From positions 265,501 to 329,500 of the forward strand of contig BRXU01000034.1 of assembly GCA_030267565.1 (NCBI GenBank): a stretch of DNA of 64,000 bases, given 5' to 3'. Source of the stretch: Pleodorina starrii. Lineage: Eukaryota > Chlorophyta > Chlorophyceae > Chlamydomonadales > Volvocaceae. Shown here piece by piece: positions 33,701-44,243 of the stretch; the stretch's first letter is position 1, and each line of letters opens with the position of its first letter. The notes under the pieces are model-generated. The model saw only the letters and a list, made by a program, of their open reading frames with translations. It did not search any database and was not told the DNA's origin. A program made the position numbers and the translations under genes.

Positions 33701-36388
33701 AGACGTCTCCAGCCAAGCTCACAGCCGCAGCCGCAGCAGCCGCAGCAGCAGCAACAGCGGGGCGAAGAGCAGCAGCAGGAGGGCGAATCTTGCCGTACGG
33801 TGCCGTATCGGTACGACTTGATGCTGGCGGTGGCGGCCGACGTGGCGTCGGGGGTGCTGCACCTGCACTCCAACGGGATTGTGCACGGAGATCTCAAGGT
33901 AAGCACTCTCATGTCCCTGGGTCCCATGAGTCCCATGGGCCAAAATGGGTCCCATGCGCCCAAATGAGTCCCATGGGCCCAAATGGGTCCCATCGTTCCC
34001 GCAGCATTTTCGGATTGCCAACCTATCCATCCGTGGTTTGCCCCCTGAGTTATCCAACTCCCGTACCGCTGACGACAACCTTCCGCCGCCGCCGACACCG
34101 CCGCTGCCATCAGGCCAGGAACGTCCTGCTCAGCTCCGGAACCAGTTGCCGTACGGACAGCGCCCGCACGCCAACCTCTCCCAACTCCGATATTGCCGCC
34201 GTCGCCGCCGATCAAGAAGCCAAGACCGCCGCTGCAGGTGCCGCTCAGGATGGGGGCATGTACGGTGCCACCGCTGTACGGCACTCTGAAGACTCGTTTG
34301 CTTATGTGCCGTACACCTCACTCAAGGAGCTGTCGACACGCGGCGGCGGCGCCGCCGCCAAGCTACCCTTCTTGGACGCTGTCATGGCGGGGCAGTACGG
34401 CATCGGTACGGCATTCACTGCCGCCGCCGCCGCCGTCGGTGGCGGATGTGGCGGTGGCGGCCGCAGCGGCTCTTTGCACGGCTCCGTCGTGTCGGCTGCT
34501 TCAACCCAAACGGAGCTTCCTCCGTGTGTTGTCGCCAAGGTATGTCGCTCACCCTAAAGCAGGAGACGGATGGCCATTTGCTGGCCCGTTGGCTTTACTC
34601 TTCCGGATTCTGGAGCCCACTGTAGCGACCACAACAACGGCACAATCCTTTACCTGTTGCTGGTCTGCTGCCTATGCAACCACAATCTTTTTGAAGTATA
34701 TGCCGTACATCCACTGTACGGGCGACCTTTTTACAGCACGTACCTGACCTAGCCCCTGACACTCCCGTGCTTGCACACACGATCACATGTACACGTACAC
34801 ACATACATGCACATACACGCATACACACGCATTCGTGTGTTCACCCCGGTCCATCCGATCCCCACCAGGTGGGGGACTTCGGTCTGGCTACCCACGTGGA
34901 CGAGCTGCAGCACGGCACCCACGTGTCCGCGTCAGCAGCGCAGGTGGGTTGTAATGACCATTCATCTGTTGACTATCCGTTAAGAGTATCCATTGACTAT
35001 TCGTTGACTATCCGTTGACGATTCGTTCACTATTCGTAGACTATCCGTTGACTATCTGTTGACTATCCGTGGACGATTTGTTTGCTATCTGTTGACTATC
35101 TGTTGACTTTTACAGCGCGAAGCTTTGTTGAAGAACGAGAGGAGTGTCGCAGTCTCCGGCCTCAGGCCGCCGTCGCATTCTCCTCGTACTCTCTGCCGTA
35201 CACCTTTGTAATCTTCCATGCATATACACATGCCGTACTTTCAGGGCACGCTGACGCACACGGCGCCGGAGCTGCTGCTGCACGGCCACATCAGCAAGGC
35301 CTGCGATGCGTACGCGTACGGCATCTTGCTGTACGAGCTCGTTACGGGTGACCGGCCGTACAGGGGCCTGAACCGGGCGCTGCTTCCCCATCAGGTGGGG
35401 TCGGAAGGCACGTGAGACGGGGGTGTGGGGGTATTAATTAATACAAGAAGATACCTTGGCGGGAAGGGAGTTGGCAGGCCGTGTTACGAACTGCGCCCGT
35501 GCCCTCTTCTGTGCAGTCGCTGCTCACTTCGCCGCCACCACCACCGCAGCCACCGACGGCGGCGGCGGCAGCAGTGAATCGAGCGAGAGCGAACGACTTA
35601 TGCGAGCGAGACCGGACCACGAAAGAAATCCAACGCTATCCTCTCTCCCTCGCTGCCTCCCTCCCCCCTCCCCCCTCCCTGCCCCGAAGGTGGCCTTTCA
35701 AGGGTTGCGACCCGTGCTGCCACCCCACACGCCGCCCGCCTTTCGCGCATTGGCGGAGAGCTGCTGGGCAGCCGACCCCAGACAGCGGTACGTGCAGTAC
35801 AGCAGTACGGCAAAGGAAGCAGGACGGACCCGTGCCGTACATTGTACGATCTGTCACGCTCATGGATGCCATTGCCCTAAAAGGGGGGAATGGGGAATCA
35901 GCGCGCGTGCCATTCGTCGACTTGATTTTCACCTCCGCGCTTAATTTTGATTTTCTCCTTCGAAAGGTTTATTTTTGGTAAATTTTAAATTAATCTAAAG
36001 AAGTTGATTTTTTTCACAAATATCGAAAATTAAAACTTTTTCATGAATGTACGATAGAAATTAATTATGCACTGTATGTGTGATGATGGTCGTCGATCGG
36101 TCCCCGCCGCGTGGACGTGAAGGGTGCTGCCGCCGCGTACGTGTGATGCGTGACAAGTCCCCGCGCCCCTGCTGCTGCTGCTACTGCTGCTGCTGCATGA
36201 CTAATCTCCCGCACGCAACAATTCCGGTCTGCAGACCGTCGTTCGAATCGATACTTGCGGAAGTCCAGCGCATGCGGACAGAGGCCGCCGCCGCCGCATC
36301 GGTGGCGGCGACAGCGGGCCCGGCACGACAAGCGGCGGCGGCGGCGGTGGTGGCGGCGACGGCGGCGGCGGATGTGACGGGGTCCTAG
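27738..36388 (+). CDS. Receptor-like TKL protein kinase A (14 exons, about 1240 aa)
   Basis: Exons 27738-28090, 28390-28941, 29114-29325, 29716-30261, 30461-30571, 30659-30795, 31129-31181, 32725-32817, 33136-33898, 34114-34539, 34869-34943, 35245-35394, 35690-35787 and 36235-36388; every phase agrees. Residues 1-28 are a signal peptide (LLLWTLLLWIG). A Cys-containing ectodomain with N-glycosylation sites (NVS, NGS, NTT) follows. A single span TVLIVAAAVGLAYL near 373-389 is followed by RSSRRRR, so the kinase should be cytoplasmic. Kinase: glycine loop IGRGAFGRV (581-589), VVAVK lysine near 602, hinge LVLEYCDLGTL, HGDLKARNVLL (936-946), DFG (1085-1087), TAPELL (1113-1118), then DAYAYGILLYELVTGDRPY and an FRALAESCWAADPRQRPSF end, as in TKL kinases. 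HGD replaces HRD. Two low-complexity inserts, about 170 aa before the catalytic loop and 115 aa before DFG, enlarge the domain. The ectodomain ligand is unknown. The exon 3 donor is the least certain junction. Confidence 0.85.
28274..28320 (+). repeat. (GATCCA)n in kinase A intron 1
   Basis: Six or so near-perfect GATCCA hexamers. Confidence 0.9.
28614..28625. repeat. GACCC-NN-GGGTC dyad in kinase A exon 2
   Basis: GACCCACGGGTC inside coding sequence of the ectodomain, read as RPTG. Confidence 0.75.
28949..28960. repeat. GACCC-NN-GGGTC dyad after a donor
   Basis: GACCCGCGGGTC, eight nt into kinase A intron 2. Confidence 0.75.
29013..29047 (+). repeat. Telomere-like CCCTAAAA run in kinase A intron 2
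   Basis: Four to five CCCTAAAA-type units on the sense strand, about 65 nt before the acceptor of exon 3. Confidence 0.85.
30883..30932 (+). repeat. Degenerate telomere-like CCCTAAAA run in kinase A intron 6
   Basis: About six CCTAAAA(A) units on the sense strand. Confidence 0.8.
31254..32448. mobile_element. Composite repeat element, copy A (about 1.2 kb)
   Basis: This lies in kinase A intron 7 (31182-32724). It is the reverse complement of the flanks of copy B (56576-59562). The left end reads CAAGGAAGCC-type hairpin then GGGCGGGGCCCC, the right end ends GGGGCCCCGCCC followed by AAAAAGA, so both ends share an inverted 12-bp GGGCGGGGCCCC. Inside are a duplicated segment (about 31333-31400 and 31530-31600) and five CCACAGT repeats (about 32336-32372). 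No transposase or reverse transcriptase motif was found, so it looks non-autonomous. No clear target-site duplication could be assigned. Confidence 0.7.
34965..35112 (+). repeat. 11-bp degenerate tandem repeat in kinase A intron 11
   Basis: About 13 copies related to TTGACTATCCG, just after the exon ending at 34943. Confidence 0.85.
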
Positions 36389-36556
36389 TCGGCGACTATA
36401 CTGTCGGAGCTGGCGGTGGCCGCGGCGGCGGTGATGGTTGGATGGGGTGTGAGTCACAGTTGCCAGCGGTAATACATGAACGGATGCCACACAGGGAGCG
36501 CGTGAAGAGCATCCCGACTCCCGAGGGCGAGCGTTTCATCCGGATTGATGGATCTG

Positions 36557-36690
36557 GCGAGTGGGCCACGTGGCGCACATCCACGCCCAACGGTGGGTTA
36601 CGTGGCGCACATCCGCGCCCAACGGTGGGTTACGTGGCGCACATTCGCGCCCAACGGTGGGTTACGTGGCGCACATCCGCGCCCAACGGT
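36557..36690 (+). repeat. 32-bp tandem repeat, four copies
   Basis: The unit contains GTGGGTTACGTGGCGCACAT then CCGCGCCCAACG; copies differ at a few positions. Confidence 0.9.
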
Positions 36691-37229
36691 CCAGGTGGTA
36701 AAATAATCACGGGCGGGGGCGGCATTGCAAAATTACAACCTAACCCCGAGGGGTAAATTGATACAGCGACCCGGTGCCGGCGGCGGATTTGGGTTTCGAT
36801 GGAACGGATGGATGGGTGCCTGGTAGGGCGGTGATAGCGCTGGGCCTGATGTGGGGGAGGAGAGAGGGGGGTGAAGAACGAGCTTCGTATTGTTTTTTGC
36901 AATGCCCCTCTTATCCTCCCACAGAGACAGACGGAGAGAGAGACAGAGAGAGACTTGATTCTGCTGTCTGTTGATGGCACCTGCAGATCAGGTTCGCCTG
37001 TTGGCGCGTGCTCCGGCCGCGGAACTCCTGGCAGCCGCATTCATTGACGACACAGCGCCCGGCCGGCGTTGTCTTGTGGTATGAGCCGTACGAGTGCCGT
37101 ACATATTGCACCGTGGATGTCGTACATGGATGATCCCCTGTGTCGCCTGCCTGCTTGGATGATGATGATGATGGATGTGTGATTCGATCGGTTGGTAGTT
37201 TGTTTCGGTGTGGCTAACCCGTACCTGCT

Positions 37230-37241
37230 GACCCGTGGGTC
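37230..37241. repeat. GACCC-NN-GGGTC dyad in spacer
   Basis: GACCCGTGGGTC in the 3' region between kinase A and the rhodanese gene. Confidence 0.75.
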
Positions 37242-38062
37242 GGAGACGCCCCTCGGTGGATGCGCTTTGATGCCAACCTTGCACGTTGCACCATACCGGT
37301 ACCAGACAAGACACCAGCGCTGATGGCGACCGACGCATGAGCCACTGGGTGCTGTTTCATTGAAGGAGCCATGGAGGACTTCGGTCGACGGTTCGACGGG
37401 TGTGCCGGCCCGAAGCGGGACGGAAGCTACCTAGCTGCCTGCCAAGCGGCCTAGCTCAGCGCTGCAGGGGGATTCCTCTTGTTGTTGTGTTTGGCGTTAC
37501 ATCTCAGTGGGGTGATTGAACACGTCCGCAAAGTGGACAACTGCAGAAGATGACATACCCGTGCAGGAAGCAGGACGTAGCTGAATAAACTCTTTTACGG
37601 TGGGCCCGTTTTGTTGTTGTCGTTGGTGGTGGTAGTGGTGTTACAGCAGTGCGCTCCAGTCCCTCCAGACCATCCGAAGGGCCGTTCAAAGCTGCTGCGT
37701 GCTGGCCCCCCCCCACCACCTTCCCGCTCCCCGGGCCGTCAACCGGGCCTTACACCATGCGCGCGCGAATCGCACATGAAACCGCCACGAATCCTCCTGC
37801 CGTATCCCCCTGCCGTATCCTGCCGCGCGCAGCGCGTCAAAGTCCAACTGCGGATCGCGTGCAACACAATCCCTTAACCTGTACCTTGCCACGACGGGGC
37901 CCTAGTATCCAGGCGCGCGCTCCTTGGAACCCTAGCTACCGGTAGCAGCCAAACACTGTGCGGCCATTTCCTGAGGCCGCCTCCTGAGACCACCCTTCCC
38001 AATCTCCATCACTCAAGACGGGGTACTCGAGCACTTGCTCCGCTCTCCTCCGCGCTCGTACA

Positions 38063-39191
38063 TCAGTGCTGCGCCGCCGGGTTCCAGCCGGCCTCGGGCA
38101 ATTCTACCAGCGCCCCATCGCCCTTGAACTGCTCCATGAACGCCGCGATGCCGCCATCCAACACCTTGACCTGTGCAGAATCCAGAATCCGGAACCCGGG
38201 CAACAGAATCACAACCCGGAGATCCTCTCGGAGTTACCACGAAACAGTTCATTCAACCCCCAGGTCCCAGAGACGCGTGCCGGTGCAGGGTTGCAAGCGC
38301 GGCAGCAGCCGGACAGAAGAGAGTCGGGTGTACCGGAATGCGTGTGCGCGACACCACACGCTTTTCCTAAAGTCTGCGACTCCCCGGCAAGCAGCTAACC
38401 GTACTCATCACGCATGCAACTGACTTCGTAACATCATCGATCGAGTCGATGGTCGTCCGCGTGTGTCCCGAGTGTTTTTGTATGCCGTACCGGTGTACGC
38501 CGTATCCATCGTACCTCGGTGCCGGCCTCCGCTCCCAGGGCCTTGAGCCGATTGTTGAGCGCCTGGGCGCAGGTCGGGCCTCGGACCTTGCAGAAGTGGC
38601 AGTGCACCACCACCTGCGTTGAACAAGAGAAGCCAGAGTCGAATGCTTGTCTGCGAAAGCACTGGTAGCAAAGTGCGCTGTGTGTGGAGCCCTTACTGCG
38701 GGCTGCGGTGGTTGGCCGGGAAAGGTTATTAGTCACGACATTGACATCATGCACGACATTGGCGTCATGCACGACATGGAATGTGACGCAACGAGACAAC
38801 GACGCTAGGCCCTAGGCGAGTCGAAGCGGGATTGCAGCCGAGTCATTACCTCCTTTGCGCCGCTCAGCGGGCCCTTGATGACTTGATCCAATGCGGCTGG
38901 GTCGTCCGATTTGAACACCGAGGATGGCACGTTGAGGGATCCCTTGATGCGCCCCTCTGCTACTTCCTGTTAACCATATTAGCCCATATAATAACACAGG
39001 TACAATTATGTAACTCAATTTTTGAGTTCTTTCCTGTAGAACTTCACGGCTTGCACTCCGCGACGACTTGAAGCACGCACCTTTTCGTCTCGCACATCAA
39101 CGATGACGATTTCATTAGCTTTGACTCTCTCAGCCACCTCTGCGGGCTTTACGCGCGCCAGCTCGGGCGCAACGACTCCGTCGGACGCCAT
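38063..39191 (-). CDS. Cdc25/Acr2-type rhodanese-domain protein (four exons, 144 aa)
   Basis: Exons 39191-39081, 38966-38850, 38613-38515 and 38170-38063, all phase 0. The protein is a single rhodanese fold: opening strand EIVIVDVRDEK, then GRIKGSLNVPS, active-site loop VVVHCHFCKVRGPTCA, and closing KVLDGGIAAF. The active site has the HCX5R form (Cys81, Arg87) used by Cdc25-like phosphatases and plant/yeast arsenate reductases, rather than the six-residue loop of sulfurtransferases. Plant relatives of this size act as arsenate reductases or weak tyrosine phosphatases. Either activity is possible here. An extra Cys84 inside the loop is notable. There is no targeting sequence, so a cytosolic location is likely. 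The start ATGGCGTCC is the first in frame. Confidence 0.86.
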
Positions 39192-40460
39192 ACGTATGTA
39201 TTATAAAGCAACGTTTGTACCTGGTATAACATTAGATCTATAACCGTATTTCAATTAACAGCACAATATCGGTAATGTCGCCGGAGCCGGCCTGATGGCC
39301 TCCAAGCGCAAACCTCCAACCGTCACACTTTAGGATGCGGAGGTTACAAAGGGGACACGATTTCACACCAGTCGCTAGCCGTAAAGGCTTAAGGGCTTAC
39401 AGAGATTGTTGTCCATCCCACTGCGGACATTCAGAGTGCCAAAACCCAGGGACAGGCAGGCTCCCCCTGCCCTCCACCAGCCCGCCCCGTTTAGGGCGTG
39501 GACGCGTGGTGTGCGTGGACTCTGGCAACCAGGCAGACAGTGTCCGACCAGGTTGTGGCGTGGTGCATTGAAAGCTCTTGGATTGCACTGGGTGTTATTC
39601 TCGTCAGACAGACACACAATGGGAACTTCGCATTGGGGCATTTCAGTCGGTCGGAACCGCTGTCGAACAGTCCGGCCAGTCCGGCATAGCCTGACGGTGA
39701 AAACTGACCTTCCTTTAATTCAGGTATGGAATTGAAATTAAATCTTATTTGCTAGAATGCAACAAGACAATGATTACTGTTCGGTTTGGGCGGTCACCGG
39801 CTGTCGGTGGAAGCAAGTAAAATTGAAGTAAAATAAATAGCTAGCAGCGCTGCCCGAAGCGTCCGGAAACCGCTTTTTTCCATTATATAACAATAATTAT
39901 TGAATTTTGGTCATACCACTATTTGTGTACGTTTTCAAGTTGCGGGACATCAGGGCGCGCCCGCGTACGTACTGAATCCACACCACGGGAAAGGAGTGGT
40001 AATACACGCCCTGGAGGAGTCTTAACGCGTTCACGCAATCAAACGGCTACTCCAGCCGCCCTCTGGCGATCGGGTATCGAAGCCAAAGCAGCACGCGACA
40101 GGCAGGGCCGCCCGCCCCATCGGACATCCGCCGGACGCTGGGCAGGAACCTGCAGGAAGGCCTGGACCAACGTGTGCTCGTGAAGCTGCCAGGCGGCAAG
40201 TTTCCAGCCGGGTGGACTGATGGGCGGTGCAACAGGGGCCTGAAGCGGCCAACAGGGACCCCTCCCGCCCCTCCCTATTACCCCTACCGCCTCTAGTGCC
40301 TAATAAGCGTGCACTGCGAATACATACAGCGAACATCGCCGACGTGCTAGCCACCTTGGTTGCAACAGATATTACATATTAAAAGTCAAAAGTTGTACTC
40401 ATGGACACCTTCCTCGTCAAACGTGCACCCGAGCGCAACTCGTCCTTTTGTGTCGGGGGT
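39192..40460. other. Gene-poor AT-rich spacer
   Basis: Holds the rhodanese promoter and then about 1.2 kb with no convincing exon on either strand. Confidence 0.4.
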
Positions 40461-41266
40461 CGGATTGCCGGAAGTGTGGTGTCACGGAATAGACACGCCT
40501 TGTTTATCAGATTTACAGTTCTCTTATGGTTATGGGATTGATGAGCGTTGTCAACCGGATGGACGGCGCCGATTCTTGGATTGACGGAGTCGGCCTCGGA
40601 TTTGCCCTCGGATTGGCAGGTTTGCCCATAGGATTGCCTTAAGTATGCCCTCAATATGCCGTTTAAGCCCTGTAGCGCCGCAATATTGAACAGGTACGTG
40701 AACCTTTCACCGTTGGCTCCATGGCTCGCTTACCCAGGGGGACTGAATTCGGTTATCGTATAAAAATATCGTCTCACGTGTCTACTTAAAGGAATGGTGT
40801 TTATCGCTTATCCAAAGGCCTCGGCGGCAAAGGATTGACGTGACTGATACCGGCAGCCGGTCACGTCAATCCGAATGACAGAACCATCAATTCAGAGAGC
40901 GGCTTTCGTTTATCCAAACCGGGCAATAGTATAAGGAAAGCGGATTGAGTGTGCTGTGTCCTGGTTGGCTGGCCGCAAAATACAAGCAAGTTCGAACTGT
41001 ATATGTACAGCGAGCCATTGGTTCACGTGCCTATTCAATACTGCGGCGCTACACGGCTTGAACGGGATATTTGGGGCATGATAAAGGCAATCTGCCCCTA
41101 TGGACAACGCTGTCAGTCCGAAGGGCGACTTTCGTAAATCCGAAGACCGACTCCGTAAATCCACAGGCCCATCCCGTTGGCAAGGCTCATCCATCTCACA
41201 AGAGAACTGTTATTATGAATAAACATGGCATGTCTATTTCGTGACAACACACTTCCGGCAATCCGA
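40461..41266. repeat. Long imperfect inverted repeat 1
   Basis: Arms about 40461-40730 and 41005-41266 are reverse complements with scattered mismatches; shared blocks include CGGATTGCCGGAAGTGTG, ACAGTTCTCTTRTG and CAAGCCNTGTAGCGCCGCA. The loop contains a second small hairpin (GATTGACGTGAC ... GTCACGTCAATC). No open frame with known motifs is inside. Confidence 0.8.
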
Positions 41267-41572
41267 ACCCCATGGGTACCCTCAGGTTCACGTACGTATG
41301 GAAACTGTAGTTCACCCACTAGCTTTGTTTTCTAAGTTTAGCTAATGTGTGGTATGTATGCTAGGAATAAACTTAGATGGTCATAAACCAAACGTATTAG
41401 ACCGTATTGTACGTAGTCACCGCGGGAATAGTTAAAACGTTACTCCTTGGGTCCCACCCATTTACGTATTACGGTAATACTGTTGTAAACCCATACATGG
41501 CACTTTATTTATAACTACGGTATGTGTGATTTGCTTATGCATTGGCCTTTCTTGAGGGTTTCGCATTTGACA
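41267..41572. other. AT-rich spacer between inverted repeat and LINE relic
   Basis: Nothing recognisable on either strand. Confidence 0.4.
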
Positions 41573-43097
41573 TTACACATTATTAGACATGTTGTACAGG
41601 GGTTGTACTGGCTGTACTGTAGTAACATGCCCCCCACCCCCCACACAACGAACTTCCGTCAAGGGGCGCACAACACGCATATACCCAAGAGGTGGGATTA
41701 TTCCCGCAGTACGGTAGCTCACGTTGAGCCGTCTGAATCTGCGCCAGGAGACTGCCAGGAGCTTGACCTGGTCCCAAGAGGTCATCACGTCCCGCGTTTC
41801 CCGCATTATTTCCGATGGGGTAAAAAGCCCGTGTAAGGGGCTCATATACGGAGCACTCCGTTACAACGTGGAACCCACCCCTTACCTCGTCCCCGCCAAA
41901 TACCCTGCAAAGTTCGCTCAGCACCGACGCGCTTTACGTGGCCGCCGTGGAGGGCCGCGGTATATAACCGAGACACACCTAGGTTCCAGCAGCCAAGACG
42001 GAATCGCGTCAGCGCCGTCTAATGCTCCTGAGGCATACACACTCGCAAATGGTCTTAACCGCTTCTTATGCGCCTCGGGGGCGTAGCGACACCCATCTAG
42101 TTCAGATAACGGCACGCCGTCGCGCCGCCGGGCCTCTCACAATATCTCTCTCCCTCTGCAGAGTCGTGGAAATCCCGCGGGTCCCGAGCTCCAGTCCATT
42201 AAGAGGCGCCGCCTGAACTCCTCCAATACCTTTATGAACGGGATCTCCAGCGCGGCAATGGCCCTCGCCTCCTCAGCATTACAGTACTAAGGTCTTCACG
42301 CACATGCCCTCGATAACCGAACCCGAGAACGCCGAGTACACGCAGCACCTTTCCTGCCTAAAATACTCACGCTCGCTAGTCAGTTCAGCGGTCGGACTCC
42401 AGCCAAGCAAAAATGTCCTCTTCCAACACGGCCCGTGCAAACCCCACGCCCGGTCCATAGCATAGGCCCCCAGGTATTTCGCGGGCTGGCCCGAAACATT
42501 CAGGTCCACATCGTAGGGTGATTGCCTTCCCGCAAACATCATCAACTCACATTTGTTCACATCAAGACGCATCCAGAACAGTCCAGAACGCGTCACGGAA
42601 CCCAGCTAGCCGGTCCGTAAAGAACGCATGCGCGCCGCGGCGCTGGGTTCGCAGTCATGAGTGTCAAGTCATCCGCGTAAAGGAGCTCCGGGCTGTCCCT
42701 CTTCCGTCAACGACAGGGGTTTGACCTTGCGGGTGCATCCGCTCGTGCGCGGCAACATACTCGGCGAACACTTCGACGAACGAACAACCCAAATAGGACC
42801 GGATTTAGCGGGCATTCCAGTTTCACGCCCAGCACTGACTCGAACGGGGGCCCTCTCCGCCCATTTGCTTTATTTCGCGCGCAATTCCACCCTGTCGTAA
42901 CAGCGCTCAGTAGTTGCCGAGAGCATCCGCCCTGACAAGCCGCATTCCCTGAGCCTCGTGCAAAGTAAGTTCCGGTCCACGCGATCAAAGGCATTTATAA
43001 AACTCATAATCCATAATGACCTGGCCTCGCTTAATGGGCCACAAAGTGCCGCAACGGCTCGCTCGTCCGATTGTACTGTTTTGATTCGACGTATCAT
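41573..43097 (-). pseudogene. LINE reverse-transcriptase relic
   Basis: Read on the minus strand, pieces of a non-LTR reverse transcriptase occur in order but in changing frames: a motif A-like FINAFDRVDRNLL (about 43000), motif B-like GVKLECPLNPVLFGLF (about 42830), ELLYADDLTLM with the YADD box at 42668-42679, and a thumb-like KCELMMFAGRQ...AKYLG segment (about 42470-42570). Several stops and frameshifts separate them, so it cannot make an enzyme. The endonuclease part is not seen. The truncated 5' end lies about 170 bases from the kinase B start codon. Confidence 0.65.
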
Positions 43098-43267
43098 TAT
43101 ACTCGCAATCGTTAAGACAACTTACACATTTGTTGAAGACAAATATCAATATGTCAGGGGTATAATTAAAGAGTACTCTGACCGTGCGCGAGGGCGAAGT
43201 AGTTAACTTATTTTATGTATGCACCAGCGCAATGCACCGATGCTACTGCTGCATCTCAATATAAAGG

Positions 43268-44063
43268 ATGCAAAGATTCATTTTTATGATTTTCTTACTA
43301 GTCTGGCGAATCGCTTTTGGAGCCAGCACGCAGCTGCCGCAGGCGCAGCGCATTGCTACTGGTTCCTTATCATTGGCGAGACGGTCGCTGTATGAAGACG
43401 TAACAGCGAAGATTTCTTCAGGCACCGAGTTTGTACAGGCTCTGCGGAACCCCACTGTCAGCCGCGTCTTGCTGACGGCTCCCGTAGTGGATGTACCAGT
43501 GCCAGCCTGGAACGCCAGTGGCGAGCAGCTGCCCATCATCCTCTCGCGAAGCGTCACCATAGAGGGCGATCCCCAACTTCCGGACTGGCCAACTCTTGAG
43601 GTCCACTTCGTGAAGGGAATGGTACGCCTGCTGTGGGGCGGCGGGCAGTAACGCCGGTCAACGTTAGTACATTCGTTGCCGGTCAACACGGCATGTACAT
43701 GGCGCCACCCTCAGTGCCGAGTGCCTGGCGGGAAGCCCCTATTTGTTCAACCTAAGCACGCATACGTGCATGCATGGACATCCCGGCGGTATGCATGTAC
43801 GCCCTCTCCATCCAGCTGGATAGCTTCCCCCCATATACCGTATACGCACATGCCCACAACAAAATTGAAGCTGCACGGGTGTTCAGGGGGCGCCGGGGCT
43901 CAGCCCGCGACAGCAAAATGTTTGTTATTGTTGTCGTTACAGTCCAAAATACGGTAAACGTTACAAAACAGGGTGAGAGGGAAAAGGCCGAGTTTGAGGG
44001 CCTTGGGGAGGCGGCTCCCGTCCCCGTGCCACACTGCCCACTAATAATGTCTCTTGCGTGCTC

Positions 44064-44096
<33 letters not shown>

Positions 44097-44206
44097 TGTG
44101 TGTGTGTCGTTACAGTATCTGACCGGGCCCTGACGCTGGCCATGTCTCCTGCGTGTCCGCGTGCTCGTGTGTGTCTGTGTACCGTATTGTGTGTGTTCGT
44201 GTGTTC

Positions 44207-44243
<37 letters not shown>

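Larger units (their letters stand above)
36389..38062. other. Convergent 3' region of kinase A and the rhodanese gene
   Basis: No further exon is supportable. It includes a four-copy 32-bp tandem repeat (36557-36690), a GACCCGTGGGTC dyad at 37230-37241 and a possible minus-strand TGTAA at 37750-37754 for the rhodanese gene, 309 nt past its stop. Confidence 0.4.
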
